A stretch of 64,000 nucleotides of DNA from Simmondsia chinensis (GCA_018398585.1 JAGTTD010000015.1:5833001-5897000); one strand, 5' to 3'. Numbered from the stretch's first letter, positions 45,695 to 59,115 are shown. Notes: generated from the letters alone by a model not told the origin. Translations and numbers: made by a program.

Positions 45695-46110
45695 ACTAAA
45701 AATCACCTAAACTTTGGTCTAGATTTTCTAATTTTTAATGTCACACCTAAAATTTTTAAAATTTTTTAATGCTACACCTCAATGTGACACTCTTAACATC
45801 CATTAGTTGTTGCTAATGTGGCATTTCAAAAAATATACTTTTAAAATTATATAAATTAATATTCTAAATATCTACAAAATTTTTAGATATTTAAAATATT
45901 TTAAATGTAAATTCCAATTTTAAAAAATTATTTTCTCTCTCTCTTTTTTTTTTTTTTCCTAGAATGCCATATTAACAAAAATTAACGGATGACAATGACA
46001 TCGCATTAAGGCACGAAATTAAAAGAATTAAATATGACATTAAAAAAATTAAAAAATATAAATAATTTTTAAATCCACATCTAAAATTTAATAAATTTTT
46101 AATAAAAAAC
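45695..46110. mobile_element. Foldback-like TIR element (unit 1 copy)
   Basis: A left arm (AAACTTTGGTCTAGATTTTC, AATGTCACACC) is mirrored at the right (AATGACATT/GACATTAAAAAAATT, CACATCTAAAATTTAATAAA). The same element occurs at about 54140-54510, so it predates the duplication. Confidence 0.55.
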
Positions 46111-46849
46111 CTTTTATAAAATATAATAGCTTTTAAACTAAGAAATTACTTCACAATACAAATATCTAATTTATCCTTTTCTTTTAATAGTTTTTTAAAA
46201 CACGAACACAGCACAAATGCAAATCGGCACACCGCATGAGGCTCTTCTGTTGCAGTCAGGCGAAAAGATTGCAAACACTCAAAGATCTTCGCAGAACCAA
46301 GGGATTCCACCATTCCATTAACTGATAACTGACATTTCAAGCATCTCATTGGTTATAATCCTAGTAGATTTTCAATTGTTTTGTCTTTGTTTCTTTAATT
46401 CGATTTAGAATTTGAATTCAATTGCAAAATTTGAGCACATGATGTGCAGATTCCGCCAAATTTTGATAAGTCATTGATGTCGTTCATTTCTTCCCAGCGA
46501 TTTAGGGTTTGAACTGATTGGATTTGCGCATTTGCCTGAAATTTCTTGTTAAAAATTTAAGGTAATGTTATTGTCAGAGTAAAATTATTATTATCAGAGC
46601 AAGATTGTAGATTTCAAGGTAATTTATGGCTCTTATTGCTTGTAAGTCACATAATTGTTTTGACAACAATAATTTTTGCTCTGCTAATAACAATTCCCAA
46701 AATCAATTGTATCAAAAATTTAAGTTTATGGATAAAAGTCTATGATTGGTTTTATACGCCCTCTCACACAAATGTCTATTAGACATGGAGTGTGGATATT
46801 GCACTGACCTTTGTCATACTTTATACTTAAATTATATTAAATTGAAAAT

Positions 46850-46854
46850 GGGGA
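46850..46854. repeat. Target site duplication of gypsy B, left
   Basis: gggga, repeated at 52289-52293. Confidence 0.78.
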
Positions 46855-47297
46855 TGATACGACCCCGGGTTCCCAGCTGTCCCCAAGTCCTTACAACGCA
46901 CGACGCCGAGGCCTCTGAATGCCGCGTGCTCTTGCTTCCCCACCTTTACCGCCTATTCATATCAAGGCCTCAACAAATCTAGGCCTCCCATCCATTGCCA
47001 TGTCAGCTTTAGATATTTTACTAGATATTTTAGCATCTTCATCTGTAAATAGGAGGAGTTAGTTATTTTAGGGTTCAAGCTTATGTGATGTCCACTTTCC
47101 TTCTCTCCCTCAAATCTCTTCTATGTCTTCTCCCCTTTCTGTTATGTAAATCCTCCATTTTGGAGCTTATACTCATACTTATATATCAATATATACAAAG
47201 GGGCAGCCAATTATTGCCCCTTAGGCCCAATTTTGCATGTTGATTGAGTGTTTGATTGAGCATTGATTCCATTGATTGAGCTTGGTCGTTCGTATCA
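46855..47297 (+). repeat. 5' LTR of gypsy B
   Basis: 443 bp, TGATACGACCCCGGG..CGTATCA. Confidence 0.88.
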
Positions 47298-47299
47298 AT

Positions 47300-47311
47300 T
47301 GGTATAAGAGC
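47300..47311 (+). other. Primer binding site of gypsy B
   Basis: tggtataagagc, one mismatch to the initiator-tRNA-Met complement, two bases after the LTR. Confidence 0.8.
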
Positions 47312-47358
47312 TTGTAATCCTCGGTGCGGCACTGTTCAGTCACGATTAGAGCTCCACC

Positions 47359-48362
47359 ATGGCAAACGGAACTTGGTCCTAGATCTCACTGAGGGAACTT
47401 GACGAGTCCCATGATCGGAGGTTCACCACCCTAGAGTAATCGATGAACGAGATTTGGTAAGCCGTTAATGGCCTCTCGGTTCACATGGGAGGCTTGGCGC
47501 AGATGGTTCACAATCGTCCCATTCCCCCAGCAGCACCTAAGTCACCACGCACCAGTGAGCAAGGTGTTCCAGCTCTGTTTGCTCAACGAGGTATCTACTA
47601 AGATTGATTTTCCGAAGTTTAATGGGAGGGCGGTTGATGGATGGATTCACTGGTGTGAGAGATACTTCTCCATCAATCAAACTCCGGATGAGCTGAAAGT
47701 GATGTTGGCGAGTGTGGCTATGAAGGAAGACGCCCAAGAATGGCATGATTCATTAGAAGAATCATGGCCTCGAGAGGCTGTCATATCATCGGAAGTGTAT
47801 GCCCCACAAATCCGAGCTCGATTTGCGGAATCATCCGACAAACCCTTAACCAAATTAATGAAGTTAAGACACACGGGTACTGTGGATGAATTTCTAATTA
47901 AATTCGAGTCGTTGGTAAACCGTTGTGGGCTGGATGAGGAACAAAAAATTAGTATGCTTATGGGTAGGTTACGTGATGATATATCCGGGGTGGATTTGTA
48001 TGTTGCAACCCAATTTCGTACACGATGCCGTTGTTTTAGCTAAACAACAGGAATGAAACTGCAAGTTCATTAAATGGGTTACCAGGAAGAATCCCTAAAG
48101 AACAGCCTCGATTTTGCCGATACCGGGTCCTCCACCCGCAACTGCTAGGTCTTGGTTTTTACCCACCCATCTGGCCCCTCGACCTCTGCCTTGTCTTTTA
48201 CTCTCACCAGCGGGTCCTCCACAATTCGCCCCGCTGGGCCAATTTAGTCTCGCTTTGATTGAGTTACATGATTTATGTGCCCGCAACCTCTTCTTTTATT
48301 GCCGAGAATGCTTCACACCGGGTCATCAGTGCACCATACGCAATCGCGCCCGGATGTTTTAG
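47359..48362 (+). pseudogene. gypsy B gag
   Basis: The core is at 47600-48043: KIDFPKFNGRAVDGWIHWCERYFSINQTP, EEDAQEWHDSLE-like sequence, TVDEFLIKFESLVNRCGL, ISMLMGRLRDDI. The frame shifts near 48030. A zinc-knuckle-like YCRECFTPGHQC follows at about 48300-48335. An ATG at 47359 (ATGGCAAACGG) may be the original start; the frame between it and the core is broken. Confidence 0.78.
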
Positions 48363-48455
48363 CTTGAGGCGGATGATGAAGATCCGGAATCCGCCAACAC
48401 CATACCGCAAGATCCTATACCGGACCCGGTAACTGATCCCTACATAATCTATGCT

Positions 48456-50503
48456 TTGGAAGGTCTCCCGCATTGTCAGACAACGCATGGTCAGGGTCAC
48501 CATCAGCGACGCTCCTTGAGTATCCTCATAGATAGCAATAGCACTCATAATTTTCTGAATGCAGACTTCGCCAGACTCATTGATTGCCCCATCGATATTG
48601 CCAATCGGCCTTCAGTCACTATCGTTGACGGAAAATCGATAATCTATATGGGCATTTGCTGCGACTTTTGTTGGCGCCTACAGGATGCCACTTTCCATTT
48701 CGATATGTTGCTCATTCTGTTATCTGGCTGTGACATGGTATTGGGCATTTAGTGGCTCCGTACTCTGGGGGATGTTCTTTGGAACTTTTTCGAGCTGCGT
48801 ATGTCTTTCTGCCTTCAAGGTCGACGTTACACGCTAGAGGGGATCCACCCACCCCCTTTAAAGGCCATTACCGAGAACACACTTTCTTGGCTTTTGACAA
48901 CTTCCGCTTCCTTCTTTGCCATCTCAGTTACACCAGCCTCCAGCTTGCCATTTTGTTTCTTGGTCACAACTACTCCGCCAACTGAGGACACCCGGCCTAA
49001 TTTGCAGGTCTTACTTACGGAGTATAATGATGTCTTTACTGTCTCTCTTGGGCTACCTCCTTCTTGCCAATTCTTCTATCATCACACACTGTTCAAGGAG
49101 GCAGTAACCTCATCAACATTCGGCCTTACCGAAATCCCCTTTTCCAGAAATATCTCATCGATTCTTTGATACAGGAGATGTTACTTGCCGAGGTCATCCA
49201 AAATAACAATTCACCCTTCGCTTTGCCAGTGGTTCTCATCAAGAAAAAAGGATGGTTCTTGGTGCCTTTGTGTGGATTATTGGGCTCTCAACAAGATGAC
49301 CCTTAAGGACAAATTCCCTATCCTCATTGTTGAGGAGCTCCTTGATGAGCTTGGCGGTGCCGCATTCTTTTCCAGGATAGATCTTAAGTCCGGTTATTGG
49401 CAAATCCAGATGTTCGCTGATGATATTCCAAAGACCGCTTTCCAAACCCACTCTGGTCATTATGAATTTACCATGATGCTGTTTGGGTTGTTGAATGCTC
49501 CGTCTACTTTTAAGAGTTTAATGAATGACTTGTTCCGACCTTTTCTTCGTCAGTTCATCCTCGTCTTCTTAGATGACATCCTTATCTACAATGCCACCTG
49601 GCTCACTCATTTGGATCGCATCCATATCATCTTAGGCGTTCTGTGCGCCAATCATCTTACCGCCAATTGCGCCAAGTGTACGTTTGGCACTCACCGTATT
49701 GAGTACTTAGGGCACTTCGTCTCTAAGGATGGCGTTGTCGCCGATCCAAAGAAACTTGAAGCTATCGCCAACTGGCCCCACCCACAGTCATTGAAACAAC
49801 TCCATAGCTTCTTGGGGCTATCTGGCTACTATCGTCGCTTTATTGCACAATATGTCATCATTGCTAGACCATTGACTGACCTCCTCAAGAAGGACAATTT
49901 CTTCTAGACTCCGGAGGCTGAGCTTGCCTTCAATCGCCTGAAACACGCCTTGGCTTCCGTGCATGTGCTTGCTCTTCTTGACTTTAACCAGCCTTTTATC
50001 ATAGAGACTAATGCTTCCGGCATTGGGATTGGCGTCGTACTCATGCAAGGTGGCAGACCCTTAGCTTATATCAATCATATTCTTGCACCTCACCATCAGG
50101 GTCTCTCGGTTTATGAGAGAGAACTGCTCGCCGTTGTTTTCACTGCAAAAAAATGGGAAAATATATTATCGGTAGTCATTTCATCATCCGGACTGATCAG
50201 CAGAGTCTCAAGTTTCTTCTTGAGCAATTGTTGTCCACTTCACTCCAACATTTGTGGCTCTCCCACCTAATTGTCCTCGATTATGATATCGTGTAAAAGA
50301 AGGGTTCCGAAAACCCGGTGACTGATGCCCTCTCCCTCTTTTTGGGAACCGAAGTTCTATGCATGGCATTATCATCCATCTCTTTCGACTTTTTCGTCCG
50401 CTTAAAGGCTTCTTGGTCTACTGACTCTACTTTGTCTCGCATTATAGCTGATAAGTTGGTGGAACCGCTTTCCCACCCTCGCTACTCTTGGCTTCAAGAA
50501 TAA
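48456..50503 (+). pseudogene. gypsy B protease, reverse transcriptase and RNase H
   Basis: The protease has LIDSNSTHNF, with Gly of D-S-G lost. The RT (49185-49907) has KKDGSWCLCVDYWALNK, RIDLKSGYWQIQM and the catalytic FLDDILIY at about 49566. HSFLGLSGYYRRFI leads to RNase H (49950-50270) with FIIETNASGIGIG, where the usual Asp of ETDAS is Asn. Several stops and frameshifts are present. Confidence 0.8.
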
Positions 50504-51836
50504 TTGCGCTACAATAGCCGTCTTGTTGTTGGCAATGACACCAACCTTCGCCAAGCTATTTTATTATGGCTTCATGACTCCGTCTAAGGAGGCCATTCTG
50601 GTGTAGACTCCACTTATCTTTGCATACACCCGTTATTCTATTGGAAGGGCCTTCGGCATGATATCGAAGCTTACATCCGCCAATATTCTGTTTGCTAATG
50701 CCATAAATATAACACTTCGGCACCCACTGGTCTTCTCAATCCACTAGCAATTCCTTTTTCAGTATGGAACAGTATTTCTCTGGACTTCATTGAAGGTTTG
50801 CCTTTGTCAGGAGGACGCTCGCTTATTCTTGTTGTAGTGGATCATCTGACCAAGTACGCACGCTTTTTGTCACTTGCTCATCCGTATACCGCAGTCGAAG
50901 TCGCCACCCTCTTCTTGGACCAAATCTACCATCTTCACAGTCTCCTCTAGACTATAATCAGTGATCGTGGTACTATTTTTACAAGCCGTTTTTGGCGTAA
51001 ACTTTTTTCTCGGTTGGGTACTCACCTCAATCTCTCGTCGTCTTACCACCCACAATCCGATGGCAAGACAGAGGTTCTCAACCACTGCTTAGAAGCATAC
51101 TTACACTGCATGGTCAGTGAGCAACCCCGGTTATGGACTCGTTGGTTGCCCTTGGTGGAATGGTGGTGCAATAATACTTTCCAATCATCGACACAATCCA
51201 CGCCTTATGAGCTGCTCTATGGCCAGGTCCCACCAATCCACCTTCCCTACTTGCCTGGCAAGTCCCCCATCTGCGTCGTTGATCGTACTCTCTCTTCTCA
51301 GGAGGAAACTATCGGTCTCCTACATCATCACTTGTTTTGTGCCCAAAACCGCATGAAACTACAGGCTGATCGCGATTGCGTTGAATGTGAATTTCAAATT
51401 GGCGACTATGTCTGGCTCAAACTTCAATCCTACCGGCAGCATAGTGTTGAAGCTCATCGTTTCCACAAACTTGCTCCTCGGTTTTACGAGCCTTTCTAAA
51501 TTCTTGATCGCGTTGGGGCCGTTGCTTACCGTCTTGACTTACCCGCTCACGCTGCCATCCATCACACAGTGCATGTTTCACTCTTGAAGTGCCGCTTCTC
51601 TGTTCTGGCCTCTAGCACTCCTTTATTGGATGCTTGGCCTCCTGTAGCAACACCTGCCCAGCCACTTGCCTTCTTGGATTGCAGACTTATCAAACGCAGA
51701 CGCATTGCCGCCACCCAGGTGTTGGTTCAGTAGGTCGGCCAAACCGCCGACGATGCCACTTGGGAGTTCCTTCATGACTTCCAACTTTGTTTTCCCTCTT
51801 TTGATCATCGAGGACAAGGATCTTTTCATGGGGGTG
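50504..51836 (+). pseudogene. gypsy B integrase and chromodomain-like tail
   Basis: The remnant zinc finger has lost motifs to stops near 50586 and 50696. The core shows LDFIEGLPLS, VVDHLTKYARF, IISDRGTIFTSRFW and HPQSDGKTEVLN (D, D, E positions). The C-terminal part (GDYVWLKLQSYRQHSV, HKLAPRFYEPF) is followed by RRIAATQVLVQ, a stop, VGQTADDATWEFLHDFQ, the degenerate chromodomain typical of Tekay/Reina elements. Confidence 0.8.
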
Positions 51837-51840
51837 GCAT

Positions 51841-52288
51841 TGATACAACCCCGGGTTCCCAGCTGCCGCCAAGTCCTTACAACGCATGACGCTGAGGCCT
51901 CTGAGTGCAGCCTGCTCTTGCTTCCCCGCTTGACCGCCTGTTCGTGTCAAGGCCTTAACGAATCTAGGCCTCTCGTCCATTGCCACGTCAGCTTTAGATA
52001 TTTTACTAGATATTTTGGCATCTTCATTTATAATTAGGGGGAGTTAGTTATTTTAGGGTTCATGCTTATGTGATGTGAACTTTCTCTCTCTCCCTCAAAT
52101 CTCTTCTATGTCTTCTTCCCTTTCTCCTATGTAAATCCTCCATTTTAGAGCTTATACTCATACTTATACATTAATATATACAAAGGGGCAGTCAATTACT
52201 ACCTAGTAAGCCCAATTTTGTGTGTTGATTGAGTGTTTGATTGAGCATTAATTCCATTGATTGAGCTTGGTCGATCTAAGTTCGTATC
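51841..52288 (+). repeat. 3' LTR of gypsy B
   Basis: 448 bp, TGATACAACCCCGGG.., preceded by a purine tract and followed by gggga. Confidence 0.87.
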
Positions 52289-52293
52289 GGGGA
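52289..52293. repeat. Target site duplication of gypsy B, right
   Basis: gggga, second copy. Confidence 0.78.
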
Positions 52294-52301
52294 ATGTTGA
52301 T

Positions 52302-52998
52302 TAGGGATGGCAATTGGACCCGAATTCGTTGGATATCCATCTAAACCCATCCATTTATGATGGATTTGGATGTAAAAAATGAGTTTTAAATAGATTTGGA
52401 TTTGGATGTTAATAAATGGGTTTTGGATCGGGTTGGATTTGGATGACATCAAATCCAACCCAAACCTAACCCAAATCTGACCGAATTTATGTTTGATGTA
52501 GAATAAAATTTTAAAATTACTAAATTTTGAGTATTTAACATGCCAAACTGTATTCGAACAATTTTTTATTGTGTCCATATTTTTGGAGCTTGTTCCAGCA
52601 CTATAATATTCTTTGTAAAAATAATAAATATATGTATAAAGATTAGTGGTTAAAAGGTTTTTAAACGATTGTCTAATATGGCATTATTATTATTACACAT
52701 GTTAAATGAAAAAGAGGTAAAAGGTGTATTGATTTGTCTAAATATTGGTTTTTAAAGAATTGTAATATATTTTTATTGCTATAATATTAGATTGTAATTT
52801 CATAACTAGTTCCAGGATTTAAATGGGTCATGGATTTGATCGGATATCCGTTCTACCCGATAGATTTAGATTTGGATTTGGATTGAGTTTTTATGGAATA
52901 AATGGGTTTTTTTTTCTAGATTTTGGTTGGGTCGGGGTTTTTTGGGTTGGATTTGGATGAAGGTAAACCCTATCCAAACCTGACCCATTGCCATCCTT
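52302..52998. mobile_element. hAT-like non-autonomous TIR element
   Basis: Left end TAGGGATGGCAAT, right end ATTGCCATCCTT, interior rich in GGATTTGGAT and CCAACCC phrases as in common plant hAT MITEs. It is absent from the matching site in unit 2 (60957-60962). tgttga flanks it at 52295-52300 and 52998-53003 (a possible 6-8-bp target duplication). Confidence 0.75.
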
Positions 52999-54721
52999 GT
53001 TGAGATTCGAATATGTGACCTCTTAGTGAGGAATACTCTATTAGCATGTCAAAAAATCAACTGTCAAAGAATAAATTGTTTCAGAAGCTTAAGTTGATAG
53101 ATAAAGGTTCATATGGTGTTATACACCTTCTCGCAAATGTCTACGGGACGTGAAGCGTATTGCATTGGCCCCCATTATACATTGTACTTGAATTACGTAA
53201 AATTGAAAGTGAGTTCGACTACTTGACCTCTTGGTGAGGAATATATTGATATCATATCAAAAAAAAAAAAAAAAAAAAAATCAACTGTTCTAAAAGCTTA
53301 ATTAAATTGGTGATGGCCACAATTGGTTTTATAATGTCACTCCCAAATCTCCTTTAGTCACTGATTCAATCCTTTGCTACAAAATGCCTTCACTACAAAA
53401 AGATAAGCTGAACTAAATGCAAAGATCTGTTCATTTAAGACCCCTGTCTTTTTAGAGTAAGTGTTTGGTTGTGCAGTGAAGAATTTTTTTTTTTTTTTAA
53501 TAGAATAAATTGCTTGGATACAAGATAAAAAAAGAAACTTATCTATTACAATCACAAAAATGACTTAACAATATATCAAATAATAGCAGTAGATAACAGA
53601 GAATCATGACAATGCTTAGTCATGATAGTGAAGAAAGGTGAGTGTGCCGACGCATGCCGGTAAAAGAGATGGTGGTAGGTGGGGATTATGATAACAAGTA
53701 AAAGAAGATTTAATACTAATCTAGCCTTTTTATAACATTTTTTTAAAATAAGCTGTGAAAAAGATCTAGTTTTGTATTATTTTTTGCTTAGTTATAAAAT
53801 AATTTTTTTCATTTTTCTATTTAAGCTGTAAAAAATATGTAAAACGATATTTTTTTTTTAAGCTTAACACAAGCCTTATAGTCAATTAGAGCTTTTTCAC
53901 AGTTATAAGTTGTTAAAAAGTTGAGCCAAACGCAACCTATAGAAGATCTAATACGCGTATGCAAAAGCTATTGAGGGCATTTTTGCCCCTGGCACGATAA
54001 AGCTACATTTGCCACTGATAACATTGCGGTTCATGAGTGGGATGAGGAGAACAGCAAAAGGATGATGATTTACCTACAAATAATAACAAGTTCTATACTT
54101 TTTCATACCATGTTTTATGAAAGTTTTTTTTTTTTTTTTTTAAACTAAAAACTACTTAAACTTTGGTCTAGATTTTCTAATTTTCAATGTCACACCTAAA
54201 ATTTTAAAAAATTTTTAATGTCACACCTTAATGTGACATTGTTAATATCCAATAGTTATTGCTAATGCGACTTTTCAAAAAATATATTTTTAAAATTATA
54301 TAAATTAATATTCTAAATATTTACAAAATTTTTAGATATTTTAAATATTTTAAATGTAAATTCCAATTTAAAAAAAAATTTCTCTCTCTTTTTTTTCAGA
54401 ATGTTATATCAGCAAAAATTAACAAATGATAACGACATTAAAAAAATTAAAAATCTAAATAATTTTTAAATCCAAACCTAAAATTTAATAATTTTTTAAT
54501 AAAGAACACTTTTATAAAATATAATAACTTTTAAATAAAAAAATTACTTCACAATACAAATATCTAATTTATTTTTTTATTTTAATAATATTGTATAAAA
54601 CACGAACACAGCACAAATGCAAACGGGCACACAAGACGAGGCTCTTCTGTTGCAATCAGGCGATAAGATTCCAACACACTCGAAGATCCTCACAGAACCA
54701 AGGATTCCTTGTTCCACTAAC

Positions 54722-55153
54722 CAAGGTTGTTAAAATCAGGACTCTGTTTAGAATCGATAGGAGCTTTTAGAATTAAATCGTAGAACCGAATCGAAAATCG
54801 TAAGATTCTGGTAAATACATATTATAATTGTTTTTTGTTTTAATATCAGTTATACAATTCAAAAAGTTATTAATAAATATGACGCATAATTAACTTTCTT
54901 TTACTTCAAACTAATAAAGTAAGTTCGTTTATGATATATGTTTTTTTTTTTATATTTTAACTTTTTCTTTGTATACACTGGTAGAATCGAGGTCAGATCA
55001 GTAGAATCGTAAAATCATATTACATTTCTATCCATTAATTTTATATAATATCAATGAATCGTAAGATTTTACTTAAGATTCAGATCAGTTGGAAATTGTG
55101 GAATTATAAAATCATAAGATTCTAAGATTCGAATCGGAATTTTAATAACCATG
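54722..55153. mobile_element. TIR element in unit 2
   Basis: Left end CAAGGTTGTTAAAATC; the reverse complement of the right end is CATGGTTATTAAAATTC. The interior repeats AATCGTAAGATT-type phrases. ccactaac at 54714-54721 and ccgctaac at 55154-55161 look like a target duplication with one change. Unit 1 has an uninterrupted site near 46319. Confidence 0.78.
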
Positions 55154-55294
55154 CCGCTAACAGTTAATTGACATTTCAAGCTTCTCATTGGTTATAATCC
55201 TTGTAGATTTCCCAATCTTTTGTCTTCATTTCTTTCATTCGATTTAGAATTTGGATTCAATTACAAAAAAATTGAGCATTTGATTTGCAAATTC

Positions 55295-55653
55295 TGATTC
55301 CAAACCGAATTGATACTTCACAAATTCAAACCAATATTGAAGATAATAGAGAAATTGATGGAGAAAGAGGAGAAGTTTTGAGGGAGAAAGACTTGTATTA
55401 CTATAAATGATAGACCCTAATGGATACATCCTTAGCCTTATATACTCCATTGGAAATACATGATTAAATTGAAGGGAAAAAATAGGAAATTACTAAAAAT
55501 AGAGCAAAATTAGGTAATTATCCAAAAATATCCAAACTACAGAAATGGCACGAGCCAATTAACTAAAGTAGCTCGTGCCAGGCACGAGCTTCCCCTGCAA
55601 TTCCTGCCAAAAATAGAGCCCAGCCACTTTATGAATTTGGTTGACTTGTATCA
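55295..55653 (-). repeat. 3' LTR of gypsy C
   Basis: 359 bp. The plus strand reads TGATTCCAAACC..TTGTATCA. On the minus strand it is preceded by GACGAGGGCAT (purine tract). Confidence 0.88.
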
Positions 55654-55669
55654 ATGCCCTCGTCTTGAA

Positions 55670-56967
55670 ATTCACCCTTTTTCTCAAGGGTGAAAATCTG
55701 GGAATTTCAATTGGAGGTCATACAAGTACTCCCACGTTGCTTCTTCAGGAGGAAGTCCTCGCCGCTGAACTAGCACCTTTGTAGCAGCTCAATTGTTGCG
55801 ATTAACCATCATTCTATCCAACATCAGCTTAGAGAATTTTCGTGGCACTGCTTCCAGGGTTTCTAGCAGAGGTAGAGGATCAGCTGGGAGAGGTCCATGG
55901 TGAAGCTTCAACTGAGAAACCTGGAATACGTTATGTATCTGAGCTGATGAAGGCAAGGCTAACTTATAAGCTACCTTGCCTACTGTCTTCAGCACCTGGA
56001 AGGGTCCAAAGAACTTAGGTGCTAGCTTGTGGTTGCTACAATGGGCAACTGTCACTTGCCTATATGGATGGAGCTTCAAATACACCCAATCTCCCACCTG
56101 AAAGCTCCTATCTGATCTTCGTCTGTTAGCCAATTGTTGCATCCTCATCTGTGCTCGCTTGAGGTGGAACTAAATCAGCTTGATCATGTCTGCTTCGCTT
56201 TGCAGACTTTTGTCCACAGCTTCAACTTGAGTTTCACCAGGCAAGTAAGGTATGTTCAGTGGTGGAGGTCGTCCATAAACAATCACATGTGGAGTTTTCT
56301 GGGTAGAAGTGTGCCAAGTGGTGTTGTACCACCATTCTGCTAGAGGTAACCACATGGACCACTGTGAAGGATTCGAGTTGCACATGCATCTAAGATATGT
56401 CTCCAACCCCCTATTTACAACCTTTGTTTGCCCATCAGTTTGAGGATGATAGGCTGTGGATAGATGCAAATCTACCCCTTGAATTGAGAATAATGATTGC
56501 CAGACCTCACTTTGGAAGATTGAGTCCTTGTCACTGACTATGGTGCTAGGCATACCATGGAGCTTATAGACATTGTCCATGAACACTTGAGCCACTGTCA
56601 GTGTTAAATAAGGGTGAGTAAGAGCCATAAAGTGAGTTGCCTCACTAAGTCTATCCACCACCACAAAGATGACATCCTTACCAAAGGATTTTGTAAGGCC
56701 CTCAATGAAATCCATTGAGATATCCGTCCAAATCAACTCTGGAATTTGTAGAGGTTGAAGCAAGCTAGGTGAAGCAATGTTTTCATTCTTGTAAGTCTGA
56801 CAGGTGGGGCATTGTTGAATAAAAGTGCGGATGTATCCAGTCATTGCCCTTCCAATAAAATAAAGATTTGATCCTTTGGAGTGTGGCATCCATGCCTGAG
56901 TGTCCTCCCGTGGGGAAGGTGTGAAGCCATTGGAAAATTTTGTTCTAAAGATCTGCATCTTGGCCAA
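55670..56967 (-). pseudogene. gypsy C integrase and chromodomain remnant
   Basis: The minus strand shows CPTCQTYKNE (CxxC of the zinc finger), DISMDFIEGL, VVDRLSEATHF, IVSDKDSIFQSEVW and HPQTDGQTKVVN, where Lys replaces the usual Glu. [16 protein letters not shown] and [10 protein letters not shown] follow, then after a stop near 55790 AATKVLVQRRGLPPEEATWE (chromodomain-like). Confidence 0.82.
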
Positions 56968-57239
56968 CTACCAACTTCTCTTGCCTCTTCAGTTGTCCTT
57001 GCTGCCAACTATACTTGGTGTGGCTTGAAGGATCGTTATTAAGCTGCTTAATTACTTGTTGTAGGTGAGGATCAGACTGTTAAGAAAGTTGTATCATCGC
57101 ATACAGGTTGCAGTCAACTGTGGATAGAAGCATACAAACTATCTGATGGCTTGAAATTCTTGATAAGGCATCTGTAATAACATTTGCCTTGCCCTTCTAG
57201 TAGTTAATTATGTAGCTAAAACCCATAAGCGTTGCTAGC

Positions 57240-59115
57240 CACAACTGCTGGAAGTATGCGTGGATTTTCTATTCTAGCAGATGCTTTAGACTCTTCTGAT
57301 CAGTTTTAATCACAAAGGTATTGTTAAGTAGGTACTGCTGCCACTTATATACTGCTGTGACTAAGGCTAACAATTCTTTCTCATACATTGAGAGAAGTTG
57401 GTGTTTAGGACTGAGAGCTTTACTCAGGAAGGCCAAAGGGTGACCCTCTTGAATGAGGACTGCTCCTAACCCAGTATTAAAAGCGTCAGCCTCATTGATG
57501 AAGGGTTTAGTATAGTCAGGCAGGGCTAGAACAGGTGCTGTACTCATTGCATCCTTCAGTTCATCGAAGGTTAATTGGCCCTCCTCTGTCCAGTACCATC
57601 TATTCTTCTTCAAGAGCTGAGTTAGGGGCTTGGCTATCACTTCATACCCCTCGACGAATCTTCTGTAATACCTAGTCAACCCCAGAAATCCCCTTAGTTG
57701 CTTAATAGTAGTTGGAGCTGGCTAGTTCTTCACAGCCTCTACCTTCCTTAGGTCAGTTGAAACCCCTCCATTGGCTATAATATGTCCTAGGCATTCAATC
57801 TGGGCAGCAGCAAAGGAGCACTTACTCCCTTTAGCAAACAATTGATACCTCTGCAGCAGAGCAAAAACTAGCCTCAAGTGTACTAGATGTTCTTCTAAAC
57901 TCACACTATAAACTAGTATATCATCAAAGAAAACTAGCACAAATTTGCACAGGTATGGAGCAAAAACAGAGTTCATTTAAGGCCTGGAATGTAGATGGAG
58001 CATTAGTAAGGCCAAAGGGAATTACTAAGTACTCATAGTGTCCAAAACAGGTCTTAAAAGCAGTCTTTTGGACATCTTCCTTGTGCATTCGAATCTAGTG
58101 ATAACCATACCTTAAGTCCAGTTGGGGAAGTATTTAGCCTTTTCCAATTCATCAAAGAGCTCTTCCACCAAATGGATAGGGAATTTATCCTTGATGGTTG
58201 CTTGGTTCAGCTCACGGTAGTTTACACACATTCTCCACCTTCCATCCTTCTTTTAAACCAAAACTACAGCAGAAGCATAAGGGCTGGTGCTAGTCTGGAT
58301 ATGGACCTTACTCAACAACTCTTTTATCATGTCTTCAATCACATCCTTATGTTGGGAAGGATATCTATAAGGTCTTTTGCTAATTGGCTGAGTTCCCTCC
58401 TTCAGATGTATCCTGTGATCAAACTTTGGCCTGTAAGGTGGAAGCTGCTGAGGTTCTTCAAAGACATGTGCATGCTAGGACACTAGTTTTGCATCATCAA
58501 GGTCACATCACTACCCTGGTCAGGCTTAGGGGCTACCTGGAGCAAGGGCAATAAAAGGAGAAGTAGTCATAGCCTTAGTTAGAGCCTTAGCTCCCACTGT
58601 CTTGTAGAGATTGGTACCTTCACCCTTTAGCACTTACTGTCTTCCATCCACCGTGAATGCCATGGTGAGTTCTCTAAAGTTACACTGAATATCTCCTAAG
58701 GTTGAAAGCCACTCAATAACCGGGACCACGTCACATCCACCCAAGGGTATCTGCAAAAGTCAAAAGTGTAAGATGCTCCCTGCATCTTCCATAGTAGGTG
58801 CTTGCATTGCCTAACATAACTTAGATTGCTGCCATCAGCTACAGCCATAGCTATGGGACTCATTGAAGATGCACTACAATTTAGCTTGGAAGCTAGCTTG
58901 GAATATATGAATTTATGTGTGCATCCTGAATCAATGAGTGTGTGTATAGGTTTCCTCTTTAGATATCTAGTGACCCTCAATGTCTGGAAGTTGCTAGTAC
59001 CAGACAGAGCATGTAAGGATATATACGCTATTGGCTCCACCTCTAATTCTTCTCCAATGTCAAAGGCTGTGTCTCCAGTATCCTCATCTTGATCATCATC
59101 ATCCACTTCACTCAC
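57240..59115 (-). pseudogene. gypsy C protease, reverse transcriptase and RNase H
   Basis: Protease TLIDSGCTHKFI keeps DSG (about 58920). The RT is broken by stops between 58000 and 58500 (KKDGRWRMCVNYRELNQ remains); the catalytic FFDDILVY lies at about 57920. LGLTRYYRRFVEGYEVIAKPL leads to RNase H (INEADAFNTGLGAVL, Asp of the usual ETDAS altered) and FVIKTDQKSLKHLLE. Confidence 0.8.

Larger units (their letters stand above)
46855..52288 (+). mobile_element. Ty3/gypsy chromovirus-type LTR retrotransposon B
   Basis: LTRs at 46855-47297 and 51841-52288 (TGATAC.. ends; the final A is missing in the 3' LTR), primer site TGGTATAAGAGC at 47300, purine tract ATGGGGGTGGCAT before the 3' LTR, flanks gggga. 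gag, protease, RT, RNase H, integrase and a degenerate C-terminal chromodomain-like segment point to a Tekay/Reina-type chromovirus. It has many stops. The LTRs differ visibly more than those of gypsy A, including a 7-8-bp indel near their end. Confidence 0.9.
44999..53391 (+). repeat. Tandem duplication, unit 1 (with later insertions)
   Basis: From AGATCTGTTCATTTAAGA at 44999 the sequence matches, in order, 53424 to 61677, once insertions are removed. Unit 1 is interrupted by gypsy B and a hAT-like MITE. It ends at 53391, eight bases into a copy of the coding start of the TIM17-like gene (ATGCCTTC, 53384-53391). Confidence 0.85.

Noticed and set aside
53384..53423. Second coding copy of the TIM17-like gene
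   Set aside because: Only ATGCCTTC is shared. The frame after it has no resemblance to exon 1 and the duplication ends there.
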